The notes under the pieces: model-generated
Seen by the model: only the letters and a program-made list of their open reading frames with translations
The model's database searches: none
Told to the model about the DNA's origin: nothing
Made by a program: the position numbers and the translations under genes
Shown: positions 45,074 through 53,629 of the stretch, in pieces
How positions within the stretch are numbered: the stretch's first letter is position 1
How the letters are laid out: the number at the start of each line of letters is the position of its first letter
Assembly (NCBI RefSeq): GCF_014699005.1
Contig: NZ_JACWZY010000010.1
Coordinates: forward strand, 149,989 to 213,988
DNA length: 64,000 nucleotides
Origin: Spirosoma profusum
Lineage (GTDB): Bacteria; Bacteroidota; Bacteroidia; Cytophagales; Spirosomataceae
Reading direction: 5' to 3'

Positions 45074-46609
45074 TCACAACTCGAACGTAATGCCCTGATC
45101 CAGTGGCATGGTGGTGCCGTAATTAATAGTATTGGTTTGCCGGCGCATATAAGCTTTCCAGGCATCGGAGCCTGATTCGCGACCGCCACCCGTTTCTTTT
45201 TCGCCCCCAAAAGCCCCGCCGATTTCGGCTCCCGACGTACCAATGTTTACGTTGGCAATGCCACAATCGGAGCCAATGGTCGATAAAAATCGTTCGGCTT
45301 CACGTATGTTCAGCGTAAAAATAGCCGACGATAATCCCTGCGGAACAGCGTTTTGCTGCCTGATCGCGTCTTCTAACGTACTGTATTTGAGTAGATAAAG
45401 AATTGGGGCAAAGGTTTCTCGTTGCACCACTGGCCACTCATTTTTGGCTTCGGCAATGCACGGACGAACGTAGCAACCCGACTCAAATCCTAATCCATCG
45501 AGTATGCCCGGTTCTATCAAAAATTGCCCACCCAATTCGCGTATTTCCTGAACCGTCTGCTGGTAACTGGTTACGGCTGCTCTGTCAATCAACGGCCCTA
45601 CGTGATACGTCTCATCGAGCGGGCTGCCGATACGTAGTTGCGCATACGCCTTTTTGAGCCGGTTTTTCACATCGCCGTAAATGCTTTCCTGCACAATGAT
45701 ACGCCGGGTAGTTGTACAGCGCTGTCCGGCTGTGCCCACCGCCCCAAACACAATGGCCGGAATCGCCAGATCCAGATCGGCGTGTTCCGAAACGATGATG
45801 GCATTATTGCCGCCCAATTCCAGTAAGGTTTTTCCCAGTCGTCCTGCTACAGTTTCGGCCACGGATTTACCCATGCGCGTACTTCCCGTAGCCGATACAA
45901 GTGCAATACGTGGGTCGCGCGCCAGCCATTCACCCGCTTCACCTCCGCCGGTAATTAGGCACGAAACGCCTTCTGGTACGTCGTTGTTACGTAGCACGTC
46001 GCCAATAATCTGCTGACAGGCCAGTGCCGTCAGGGGTGTTTTTTCGGAAGGTTTCCAGACGCATACGTTGCCGCAAACCCAGGCGATCATGGCGTTCCAG
46101 GACCAGACCGCCACCGGAAAGTTAAAGGCCGAAATAATACCGATGACCCCAAGCGGATGCCATTGCTCCAGCATTCGATGCGCCGGGCGTTCGGACTGCA
46201 TGGTCAACCCATACAGCTGCCGCGACTGACCGACGCCAAAATCGCAGATGTCGATGATTTCCTGAACTTCTCCCAGCCCTTCCTGAAGCGATTTGCCCAT
46301 TTCATAACTCACCAACGTACCAAGTTCGCGCTTATACCGCCGGAATTGTTCGCCCATTTGCCGCACAATTTCGCCCCGACGTGGCGCAGGTACCAGTCGC
46401 CATTCAGCAAAAGCGGCCTGCGCCGTTTCCACAACCTTGTCGTAATCTGAACGAGTTGATACGTGAACACGGGCAATTAGCTGTCCATCAGCGGGCGAGT
46501 ACGAATCGAGTACGTTCAGGTTTTTCCGGGTTTCATCATGCCAGAAATGTAAGCCCGTACTGGTTCCGGGTTTCACAGGTTGTGTAGGAAGCGGAAGAAT
46601 CGACTGCAT
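45074..46609 (-). CDS. amaB: Antiquitin-type aldehyde dehydrogenase (ALDH7)
   Basis: 511 residues. NAD-dependent oxidation of alpha-aminoadipic semialdehyde/piperideine-6-carboxylate in lysine degradation is the typical ALDH7 role. Supporting blocks: HPLGVIGIISAFNFPVAVWSWN, ALVSATGSTRMG (NAD site), LLELGGNNAIIV with the catalytic Glu, and GTAGQRCTTTRR with catalytic Cys298, whose context is typical of antiquitin. ETFAPILY and a C-terminal GGGRESGSDAWKAY region complete it. A -7 box lies 29 nt upstream. Substrate assignment is by family. Confidence 0.88.
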   Translation of the reverse strand: MQSILPLPTQPVKPGTSTGLHFWHDETRKNLNVLDSYSPADGQLIARVHVSTRSDYDKVVETAQAAFAEWRLVPAPRRGEIVRQMGEQFRRYKRELGTLVSYEMGKSLQEGLGEVQEIIDICDFGVGQSRQLYGLTMQSERPAHRMLEQWHPLGVIGIISAFNFPVAVWSWNAMIAWVCGNVCVWKPSEKTPLTALACQQIIGDVLRNNDVPEGVSCLITGGGEAGEWLARDPRIALVSATGSTRMGKSVAETVAGRLGKTLLELGGNNAIIVSEHADLDLAIPAIVFGAVGTAGQRCTTTRRIIVQESIYGDVKNRLKKAYAQLRIGSPLDETYHVGPLIDRAAVTSYQQTVQEIRELGGQFLIEPGILDGLGFESGCYVRPCIAEAKNEWPVVQRETFAPILYLLKYSTLEDAIRQQNAVPQGLSSAIFTLNIREAERFLSTIGSDCGIANVNIGTSGAEIGGAFGGEKETGGGRESGSDAWKAYMRRQTNTINYGTTMPLDQGITFEL

Positions 46610-46637
46610 AAAGCGTAATTGGTTTGTTGACAGAAGG

Positions 46638-46645
46638 CAAATCTA
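46638..46645 (-). promoter_or_regulatory. Putative -7 promoter box of amaB
   Basis: CAAATCTA on the plus strand reads TAGATTTG on the minus strand (TAnnTTTG), 29 nt before the amaB start. A CAAA (TTTG on the minus strand) lies only 11 bp further, too close for a normal -33 element. Confidence 0.45.
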
Positions 46646-46744
46646 CCGGCAAGCGGCAAACAATTATGTTACTGTTCAAAAACTTTTTACTTAGAAACAG
46701 GTTAAAACGTACACAATCATTGTCATATTCTAATACAGAACGTT

Positions 46745-47188
46745 ATGAAAATCAAGGAAACTTTGGGTCTTTTTGTCGTTGGCGTCGCGCTGGGTATTAC
46801 CAGCAGTTGGGCCCAATCGACACCTAGTACGCCAACTGGAGTCGCTACGTCGACGACGTATCCGCAGGGGGCGGTTGCTCCGGATTCGATGTCAGAAAAA
46901 GTATCACGTAGCCAGAAAAAGGCCATGCGCGAAAATCGCCGGATGATGAAGCAAAACGCCCGTCAGAACCGTACAAACACGAATACGTCGGTGCAGGATG
47001 CTGAGTATAAGCAAAGTTCGGCCAGTGATGGTACGTCCATTAACAACAGTAATACAACGAATTACAACAGTAACAACGTAACGAATGCCCCAACCGGTGC
47101 GGGTAGTAATCCGAATACGCAACGTACGATGAGCAACACAACCGATTCGACAAAAAAGAATAGCTCATCGACACCGCCTAAACCATAG
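46745..47188 (+). CDS. Small secreted low-complexity protein
   Basis: 147 residues with a signal peptide (ends ITSSWAQ, about 24). A basic stretch (SRSQKKAMRENRRMMKQNAR, about 55-75) is followed by an Asn/Thr/Ser-rich tail (about 75-147), likely disordered. No family recognised. It stands alone before the ECF sigma/anti-sigma pair. A coacervate-like or cell-envelope role cannot be judged. Confidence 0.7.
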   Translation: MKIKETLGLFVVGVALGITSSWAQSTPSTPTGVATSTTYPQGAVAPDSMSEKVSRSQKKAMRENRRMMKQNARQNRTNTNTSVQDAEYKQSSASDGTSINNSNTTNYNSNNVTNAPTGAGSNPNTQRTMSNTTDSTKKNSSSTPPKP

Positions 47189-47337
47189 GCTGACTCACTT
47201 CGGATTGCCAAAGCGTTTCAAGGATTGCGTGACAGATCATGAATATATCTGCTCCAAATCTCTGGAACGCTTTAGTATTCGGCCCAGTCAAATACGTACT
47301 CTAACGCTTTATCAGTATACGTTTTTAAAATTCTCTC

Positions 47338-47345
47338 TATATTTG
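47338..47345 (+). promoter_or_regulatory. Putative -7 promoter box of the ECF sigma gene
   Basis: TATATTTG matches TAnnTTTG exactly and lies 20 nt before the GTG start at 47366, supporting that start. Confidence 0.5.
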
Positions 47346-47365
47346 ACTCACTTAATACCCTCTGT

Positions 47366-47920
47366 GTGAAACGTCAGTCTTCCTTAGTCTCAGAAGATGT
47401 CCTGATTGAAAAACTCGCCCGGCGCGACAAGCAGGCTTTTCAATGGCTTTACGACCAATACTCGCCCGCACTCTATGGTGTGGTGCTCCGTATTGTACGT
47501 GAAGAAGAACAGGCGCAGGACCTTTTACAGGATATTTTCGTTAAAATCTGGAAAAGCCTCGACGCCTACGATGCCAGCAAAGGCCGTTTATTTACCTGGT
47601 TGCTCAATATAGCTCGCAATACAGCGATCGATTCGCTACGTGCCCGCAAAACCCAACCCTCCGGAGCAATCCGAACTGACGACGAGAACGTACATATTGT
47701 TGATCGTCAGCATAACACGGAGCAACCTAATCCTGAACATATTGGAATTCGGGAAGTTGTGGATCAACTCAGACCCGACCGGAAGCAATTAATCGATCTG
47801 GTGTATTTCGGCGGATATACGCACGAGGAGGCTGCCGATGAATTAAAGCTTCCGCTCGGTACAGTGAAGACAAGGGTTAGGGCTGCCTTGCAGGAGTTAA
47901 AGCAATTATTCAAGTCATGA
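47366..47920 (+). CDS. ECF sigma factor (SigK-like) paired with anti-sigma factor
   Basis: 184 residues from GTG 47366; no other start precedes the conserved region. Sigma region 2 (QAFQWLYDQYSPALYGVVLRI, EAQD-like QAQDLLQDIFVKIWKSLDAYD, RLFTWLLNIARNTAIDSLR) and region 4 (DQLRPDRKQLIDLVYFGGYTHEEAADELKLPLGTVKTRVRAALQEL) are complete. Its stop overlaps the anti-sigma start by 4 bp. SigK/RskA-type pairs respond to envelope or redox stress in other phyla; the signal here is unknown. Confidence 0.93.
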   Translation: MKRQSSLVSEDVLIEKLARRDKQAFQWLYDQYSPALYGVVLRIVREEEQAQDLLQDIFVKIWKSLDAYDASKGRLFTWLLNIARNTAIDSLRARKTQPSGAIRTDDENVHIVDRQHNTEQPNPEHIGIREVVDQLRPDRKQLIDLVYFGGYTHEEAADELKLPLGTVKTRVRAALQELKQLFKS

Positions 47921-48732
47921 ACGTAACAGAGTACATAGAATCAGGCATCTTAGAATCTTACGTAATGGGCGCCGTCAGCGACCAGGAGCGACGTGAGGTA
48001 CAGTGTCTATCCTCTATATATCCTGAAATAAAAGCAGAACTCGATCAGCTCTCGGAGGCTTTCGAGCAATATGCGCTGGCTTACAGTGTAGAACCACCAG
48101 TGTCCATTAAAACCAAATTACTGAACGAATTGGATTTTAACGAGCAATCGGAAGAAACCGTTGTTCGCCCATTACCGGTTGATCGTCCATTTATTTCGAG
48201 TTTTCGTGCCACCTGGATCGTAGCAGCGTCGGTAGGATTATTTTTGCTGCTATTTTCGCTATTCCTTCTATCCGAACTACGTACCAACCAGAAAACGCTG
48301 GCTTCGATGCGTGAATCGAATACCAAGTTGCAGGGAGATATTCAGGAGTTGCGCGAAGAGCAATCGCAAAACGATCAGATGCTTGCTTTACTACGTCAGC
48401 CTGGCACTCGAACAATAGCACTACGTGGCAACGAGAAAGCGCCTGATGGTAACATGCTGGTTTTCTGGAATAGGCAGACTCATGAGGTGGCTATTCAGGT
48501 ACAATCTTTGCCAACATTACCACCCGACAAACAGTACCAGCTCTGGTCGCTGGTGGGTGGCAAACCGGTGGATGCGGGTGTCTTTGATCCGACAAATGGT
48601 AATCAGTTACTACAACGCCTGAATCGTTCTATAACCCAGGCCGACGCTTTTGCTGTAACTGTCGAAAAACGCGGAGGTAGCCCCTCGCCTACCCTCACAA
48701 CGCTACTCGCTATGACACCCGTCAATAGCTGA
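47917..48732 (+). CDS. RskA-family anti-sigma factor
   Basis: 271 residues. The N-terminal cytoplasmic part (1-100, YIESGILESYVMGAVSDQE) binds the sigma factor. One membrane helix lies near 105-125 (ATWIVAASVGLFLLLFSLFLL), then a coiled coil (about 130-155) and a periplasmic RskA C-terminal domain with PPDKQYQLWSLVGGKPVDAGVFD and AFAVTVEKRGGS. It overlaps the sigma gene by 4 bp (ATGA), so stoichiometric coupling is likely. It has no zinc-binding HxxxCxxC motif. Confidence 0.92.
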   Translation: MNVTEYIESGILESYVMGAVSDQERREVQCLSSIYPEIKAELDQLSEAFEQYALAYSVEPPVSIKTKLLNELDFNEQSEETVVRPLPVDRPFISSFRATWIVAASVGLFLLLFSLFLLSELRTNQKTLASMRESNTKLQGDIQELREEQSQNDQMLALLRQPGTRTIALRGNEKAPDGNMLVFWNRQTHEVAIQVQSLPTLPPDKQYQLWSLVGGKPVDAGVFDPTNGNQLLQRLNRSITQADAFAVTVEKRGGSPSPTLTTLLAMTPVNS

Positions 48733-48876
48733 ACGAGCTCCCCTTTTTTGGTGTTAATTAAGTGGGCATGTATTGCTACATACCCTATTTTGATTGTGGT
48801 TTAAAATTGGAATTTTCCGCGATTTCACAAATCCAGACGTACGCTGAAAACGTATATTTATATAAACCTTATAACC

Positions 48877-49392
48877 ATGAAATACGCTTCATTAATTGTC
48901 TTAATAGTCTGTTTGTTACCAGGCTTTTCATTTCTCAACGCCTGGTCGGGGCAACCGTTTAACCAGGTAATTGCCAAAGCGCTGATTGATGATAAACCAC
49001 CCCGCCGGGTCGTTAAGTCAAATGCTGAATGGAAAAAAATCCTCACGCCCGACCAATACGCTGTGTTACGTGAACACGGCACGGAGCGAGCTGGTACCAG
49101 CCCATTGAACGACATTCACGAGCATGGTACGTTCTATTGTGCAGCCTGCCACAATCCGCTGTTTTCGTATGATACCAAATTTAATTCGGGAACGGGTTGG
49201 CCAAGTTTCTTCGCACCGATTGCCAAAAACGCAGTAAAAGAAGAATCGGATAAATCGTACGGGATGATACGTACCGAAGTTCTTTGCAGTGTTTGCGACG
49301 GCCACCTGGGACACGTTTTCAACGATGGCCCTAAACCGACCGGCCTGCGTTATTGTATGAATGGCGTTGCTATGACGTTTGAGAAGAAATAG
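48877..49392 (+). CDS. msrB: Exported peptide-methionine (R)-S-oxide reductase
   Basis: 171 residues. An N-terminal hydrophobic signal or anchor (4-24) precedes a full MsrB domain. Zinc is held by Cys88/Cys91 (CAAC) and Cys137/Cys140 (CSVC); the catalytic Cys160 is in RYCMN. It repairs oxidised methionine; the signal indicates the periplasm, where an electron donor would be needed. It ends at a strong terminator. Confidence 0.93.
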   Translation: MKYASLIVLIVCLLPGFSFLNAWSGQPFNQVIAKALIDDKPPRRVVKSNAEWKKILTPDQYAVLREHGTERAGTSPLNDIHEHGTFYCAACHNPLFSYDTKFNSGTGWPSFFAPIAKNAVKEESDKSYGMIRTEVLCSVCDGHLGHVFNDGPKPTGLRYCMNGVAMTFEKK

Positions 49393-49400
49393 ATTGTATT

Positions 49401-49465
49401 AAAACAAGAAGAGGAGGCTGAAAAGGCACTAGAAATAGTCTTTTTCAGCCTCCTCTTCTTGTTTT
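49401..49465 (+). terminator. Intrinsic terminator of msrB
   Basis: A 24-bp near-perfect stem (49401-49424 with 49442-49465) carrying AGAAGAGGAGGCTG, with a 17-nt loop and a T-run after it. It is long and symmetrical, unlike the GTCATCCTGA repeats. Confidence 0.88.
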
Positions 49466-49513
49466 TCCCCTTTTCAGGAAAATTGTTCTATATCACATCG
49501 CCCGAAAATACGT

Positions 49514-49521
49514 TATATTTG
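49514..49521 (+). promoter_or_regulatory. Possible -7 promoter box of the PBP1A gene
   Basis: TATATTTG matches TAnnTTTG, 140 nt before the PBP1A start. A TTG near 49483 might be an upstream element, but spacing is long. Confidence 0.35.
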
Positions 49522-49660
49522 GTGCCCGGTCGGGCCTGATTGAGTGATTTATTCTGCTCCGACTGGTACTTAATTTATACCTTGTTTGTCCACACTCCGG
49601 GCCGGTTGATAGCTTTCGGGTGACCTTTTGCAGAATACAAGGTTTTTCATTTAAAAACGC

Positions 49661-52261
49661 ATGAGTCAATACAGAAAGCGATTCCGCACTGTACGGCACG
49701 CTTTTGGCGCTTTCCGACGACGTATTAAAGAACGGGGATTACGCCTGGGCGATGTCAGACGTGGCGTGGGTCGCCAGCTATATAAACAGACGGCCCGAAT
49801 TGCTGGTGAAGAACGTGTCAGTTCATGGGCAGCCGCTTATAGAGGTTATCAAGAGCGGTTTTGGACGTTTGTTCATCAATACATCGACCCCGAATCCTGG
49901 TACTACCCTTATCTAAAGTTTCTGACCAAAGGCTTTCTCTGGGGGTCACTCCTGTTGGGTATTTACGTTTTTGTGCTCAACTACAACTTCCTGTACCTGA
50001 CCGGCACTATGCCGAGTGTTGAAGAATTAAAGAATCCGAAGCTGAACCAGGCGTCGGAAATATATTCGCAGGATAAGGTATTGATTGGCAAGTTTTACGC
50101 CGAAAACCGCACGCCAATTAAATTCGAAAATATCCCTAAGCCATTAATCAACGCCCTCATTGCTACTGAGGATGCCCGTTTTTATGAGCACGGTGGCATC
50201 GATCCCCGCGCCCTCGGTCGTGCGATCATTAGTTTTGGTCGTGATGGAGGTGGTTCGACTATTACACAACAGTTAGCTAAAAACCTGTTTAAAACCCGGC
50301 GTAAATCAGAAACGGGCATCCTGACCCGGATTCCGTTTGTCCGAAAAATCATTTATAAATCGAAAGAGTGGCTCATGGCCCTCAAACTGGAACGTAATTT
50401 TTCGAAGAACGAAATTATTACGTATTATTTCAATACGGTCGATTTTGGCAGCAATGCCTTTGGGCTCAAAACAGCCGCACGAACCTTTTTCAATAAAGTG
50501 CCCGACAGCCTGAACGTACAGGAAGGAGCAGTTTTGGTGGGACTTCAGAAAGCGACAACAAGCTACAATCCGCTTCGAAATCCGAACCGTTCCAAAGTGC
50601 GCCGGAACGTAGTGATTGGCCAGATGGCTAAATACAACTTCCTCACCAAAAACCAGGCTGATTCGATCAGCGCGTTGCCGCTCGAAACTGACTATACGCC
50701 CGAAAATCCGTATTCAGGACCAGCCAGTTACCTGAAAAACGCGGTTGAGGACTACGTATCAAAATGGGGTGAAGAAAACGGATATGACCTCAATACCGAT
50801 GGATTACGTATCATTACGACCATCGACTCGAAAATGCAGACGTACGCTGAAGAAGCTACGGGCGAGAAAATGAAGCAGTTGCAGCGCACGTTTGATAATC
50901 ACTGGCGTGGTCGTAACCCCTGGACTGATGAAGATGGGAACGAACTGCCCGGTTTTATCGACTCAGTTGCCCGGCGTACTGAACGGTACAAAACATTAAG
51001 CCGTCGGTTTATGCCCCTCTACCCGGATTCGATCATGTATTACATGAAGAATAAGAAGTATAAAATGCGGGTATTTAGCTGGAACAATAAAAAGGGTTAC
51101 GATTCAACGTTCATGACGCCTTACGACTCCATCGCTTATTACAAGCATTTTCTACAGGCAGGTATGGTAGCGATGGACCCGCATACGGGCTACATACGCG
51201 CCTGGGTTGGTGGTCTGGACTACGATTATTTTAAATACGACCACGTAAAACAGGGAAAACGTCAGCCGGGCTCTACGTTCAAGCCGTTTGTGTATACGAC
51301 CGCCATCGACGATACGCTCATCAACATGGCCCCCTGCGACCGGATTCAGGATAAACCATTCCGAAAAGAATACCGCGAAAACGGTGAAGATAAAGTCTGG
51401 GAACCTCGGAATTCGGTGGGCTATTTCAGTTATTCGAACATGACGCTACGTCGGGCTATGGCACGATCGGTCAATTCGATAACGGCCCAGTTAACCGATC
51501 AGGTAACGCCCGAACGTGTGGTGCAATACGCCCGTCGCATGGGAATAAAAAGTCGGCTTCAGGCGGTACCTTCCATTGGATTAGGGTCATCCGACGTATC
51601 GTTGTATGAACTGGTTGGCGCCTATTGCACATTTGCCAACGACGGCGAAACGACCGATCCTCTAATCGTACAACGTATCGAAGATCGAGACGGGAATGTT
51701 ATTGAAACATTTACAAGTCCCCATAAACGCGCCATCAGCCCGGAAACGGCGTTTTTGATGCGGTATATGTTACAAGGTGGTCTACAGGAATCAGGGGGAA
51801 CCTCGCAAAATCTTTGGTCTTATAATCTGTTCAGAAACCGCAATGAGATAGGTGCCAAAACCGGTACTACGTCCAACAACTCCGATGGCTGGTTTGTAGC
51901 GGTATCCAATCAACTGGTGGTCGGCGCCTGGGTCGGTGGTGACGACCGAAGTATCCATTTCCGGTCGACTGATTTGGGCGAAGGGGCCAAAACAGCCCTG
52001 CCATTAGTCGGACGTTTTCTGGAGAAGGTATACACTGATCCGAAATTCAAATCGCTCCAGCAACCGTTTCCCAAGGGAGTCGGCATAACGAAGAATTATC
52101 TGGATTGTGGCTACGACGATGAGGAAGAAAGCACGGAAGAATCAGATTCGACGGATACGGGCGAAATGATTGATTCTACGTTCTTCCAGCCAGTTCCAAT
52201 CCCCGACGCGATTCCGCTTCAGAAAGAGCAGAAAGATACAACGACGAAAAGTCAGCCTTAA
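49661..52261 (+). CDS. Class A penicillin-binding protein (PBP1A-like)
   Basis: 866 residues. An unusually long basic cytoplasmic tail (1-90, Arg-rich) precedes one membrane helix (about 91-113). The glycosyltransferase domain has Glu170 (ATEDARFYEHGG) and STITQQLAKNLF. The transpeptidase domain has Ser538 (GSTFKPF), SVN and KTGT at Lys733. The C terminus is acidic and Ser/Thr-rich (EESTEESDSTDTGE), probably disordered. It both polymerises and cross-links peptidoglycan in the periplasm. Its stop is followed by a terminator and a long palindrome. Confidence 0.95.
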   Translation: MSQYRKRFRTVRHAFGAFRRRIKERGLRLGDVRRGVGRQLYKQTARIAGEERVSSWAAAYRGYQERFWTFVHQYIDPESWYYPYLKFLTKGFLWGSLLLGIYVFVLNYNFLYLTGTMPSVEELKNPKLNQASEIYSQDKVLIGKFYAENRTPIKFENIPKPLINALIATEDARFYEHGGIDPRALGRAIISFGRDGGGSTITQQLAKNLFKTRRKSETGILTRIPFVRKIIYKSKEWLMALKLERNFSKNEIITYYFNTVDFGSNAFGLKTAARTFFNKVPDSLNVQEGAVLVGLQKATTSYNPLRNPNRSKVRRNVVIGQMAKYNFLTKNQADSISALPLETDYTPENPYSGPASYLKNAVEDYVSKWGEENGYDLNTDGLRIITTIDSKMQTYAEEATGEKMKQLQRTFDNHWRGRNPWTDEDGNELPGFIDSVARRTERYKTLSRRFMPLYPDSIMYYMKNKKYKMRVFSWNNKKGYDSTFMTPYDSIAYYKHFLQAGMVAMDPHTGYIRAWVGGLDYDYFKYDHVKQGKRQPGSTFKPFVYTTAIDDTLINMAPCDRIQDKPFRKEYRENGEDKVWEPRNSVGYFSYSNMTLRRAMARSVNSITAQLTDQVTPERVVQYARRMGIKSRLQAVPSIGLGSSDVSLYELVGAYCTFANDGETTDPLIVQRIEDRDGNVIETFTSPHKRAISPETAFLMRYMLQGGLQESGGTSQNLWSYNLFRNRNEIGAKTGTTSNNSDGWFVAVSNQLVVGAWVGGDDRSIHFRSTDLGEGAKTALPLVGRFLEKVYTDPKFKSLQQPFPKGVGITKNYLDCGYDDEEESTEESDSTDTGEMIDSTFFQPVPIPDAIPLQKEQKDTTTKSQP

Positions 52262-52278
52262 AACGTTTGTATCAATGC

Positions 52279-52318
52279 AAAAACGGCCAGCTCACTTACA
52301 TGGGCTGGCCGTTTTTTA
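52279..52318 (+). terminator. Intrinsic terminator of the PBP1A gene
   Basis: AAAAACGGCCAGC pairs with GCTGGCCGTTTTT, followed directly by T residues, 18 bp past the stop. A typical rho-independent signal. Confidence 0.9.
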
Positions 52319-52335
52319 TAGTATCTTTTATATCG

Positions 52336-52427
52336 TTTTTGTCATGCTGACGAAGGAAGCATCTTAACGTTTCCTAACTAACTCGTTTGGATGACTTAAG
52401 ATGCTTCCTTCGTCAGCATGACAAAAA
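52336..52427. repeat. Palindromic repeat, GTCATGCTGACGAAGG family
   Basis: 31-bp arms (52336-52366, 52397-52427) are exact complements with a 30-nt loop. The left arm carries TTTTTGTCATGCTGACGAAG then GAAGCATCTTA, differing from the 34109 copy mainly at GCATC versus GGATC and the compensating bases. Confidence 0.88.
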
Positions 52428-52607
52428 AATGCGCCTTATTATCTTGTTTTTCAAGGATTTGACATTCAACTAGCAAAATTTTTCTCATTTTTTTTCACCC
52501 CATGCAACCAACGTACTGACGTCTTACATCTACTAGTCAAATAACGAAAGGAGACAGTAACAACAACTGAAAAATGAGTTTCCTAAACCCTTATTTTGAC
52601 TACAACC

Positions 52608-53333
52608 ATGAACACGTTCAACTCCATACTGACCTCAGCTTTACTTGCTGCATCAACCGTTACGTTCGCACAAACCACGGTTACGATTACCACTACCAAC
52701 GACTCGACCAATAATACGTCGACGCACGTTATTAAACACGAACTAAATTACCACCGTGTTAGGTCGGACTTCGGAATCTATCTGGGTTTCAACAATTTCG
52801 GCGGTACGTTACCGGCAGGTTATGAATTTAGTCCACTGGGTTCACGCTTTTTTGCATTAGCCTGGCAACAGCGGATTCCGCTGCTGGTCAATGGCTCTAC
52901 GAAGCTTCGTCTGATTACCGGCCCTGAAGTAGCCTGGAACAATTTTATGTTCGAAGGAAACAATACGTTACGTAAACAAAATGACCAACTCGTCATTGAA
53001 GCCGCTTCAGTTAATCTGAGTCGCTCAAAACTGGTTACGGCACAACTCAACCTTCCGGTGATGATAAACATTACGTTCCGGTCGCGATTTTCCATCAGTG
53101 CGGGGGCCTATTATGGAATGCGACTGGATAGTTACACTAAAGTGAAACCCGAAGGCGGCAGCGCCAGCCGTACGCACGATCGCTACAACCTGAATCCAAC
53201 ACGCTGGGGTTACCTTGCCGAAGTCGGCTTCCGCGGTCACTCTAAACTTTTCTTCCGCTACGAGCCTGACAGCCCCTTCCGGTCGGGTATGGGTCCTGAT
53301 GCTAGTGTCTGGGCGGTGGGGATTAAACTATAG
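52608..53333 (+). CDS. Outer-membrane beta-barrel protein (PorT-like fold)
   Basis: About 241 residues from ATG 52608 (MNTFNSILTS); the TTG-initiated longer form is less likely. A signal peptide ends TVTFAQ. Alternating strands FGIYLGFNNFGG, FFALAWQQRIPL, VTAQLNLPVMINITF, RFSISAGAYYGMRLDSY and the terminal VWAVGIKL fit an 8-stranded barrel of the outer-membrane beta-barrel superfamily. Function unknown. Confidence 0.8.
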   Translation: MNTFNSILTSALLAASTVTFAQTTVTITTTNDSTNNTSTHVIKHELNYHRVRSDFGIYLGFNNFGGTLPAGYEFSPLGSRFFALAWQQRIPLLVNGSTKLRLITGPEVAWNNFMFEGNNTLRKQNDQLVIEAASVNLSRSKLVTAQLNLPVMINITFRSRFSISAGAYYGMRLDSYTKVKPEGGSASRTHDRYNLNPTRWGYLAEVGFRGHSKLFFRYEPDSPFRSGMGPDASVWAVGIKL

Positions 53334-53443
53334 TCTGAACCGGGATTTCAACAAGATTGGGAAGATTAAACAAGATTAGTTAATAAGCTACTCTTCTTAA
53401 AATCCTGTTCAATCTTTCCAATTCTGTTAAAATCCCGGCTCAG
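53334..53443. repeat. Imperfect palindrome, AACCGGGATTTCAACAAG family
   Basis: Left part TGAACCGGGATTTCAACAAG with AAGATTGGGAAGATTAAACA; right part CTGTTCAATCTTTCC and TGTTAAAATCCCGGCTCAG. Arms of about 40 bp pair with several mismatches. It follows the beta-barrel gene and is a third repeat family. Confidence 0.7.
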
Positions 53444-53572
53444 AATGCAACATTTCGCTTTTACCTGTGTCTTTTAGACGTACTCTTCCCAGTATTTCTC
53501 ACAACAAATAGCCACTCATCCATACGTTCAGACCGCTTGTGTAAGAACAGGTACTTTGCGATACATACTACC

Positions 53573-53580
53573 TACCTTTG
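53573..53580 (+). promoter_or_regulatory. Putative -7 promoter box of the TonB receptor gene
   Basis: TACCTTTG matches TAnnTTTG, 50 nt before ATG 53630. Since it lies downstream of the earlier possible start at 53537, it supports 53630 as the real start. Confidence 0.5.
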
Positions 53581-53629
53581 CCATGTACTTGAAAACAACA
53601 TAAGCAACCTTCTGAACAGTCAAGAAATC

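Noticed and set aside
46624..46827. 67-residue ORF before the small secreted protein gene
   Set aside because: It crosses the amaB promoter and overlaps the better-supported 46745 gene with a signal peptide.
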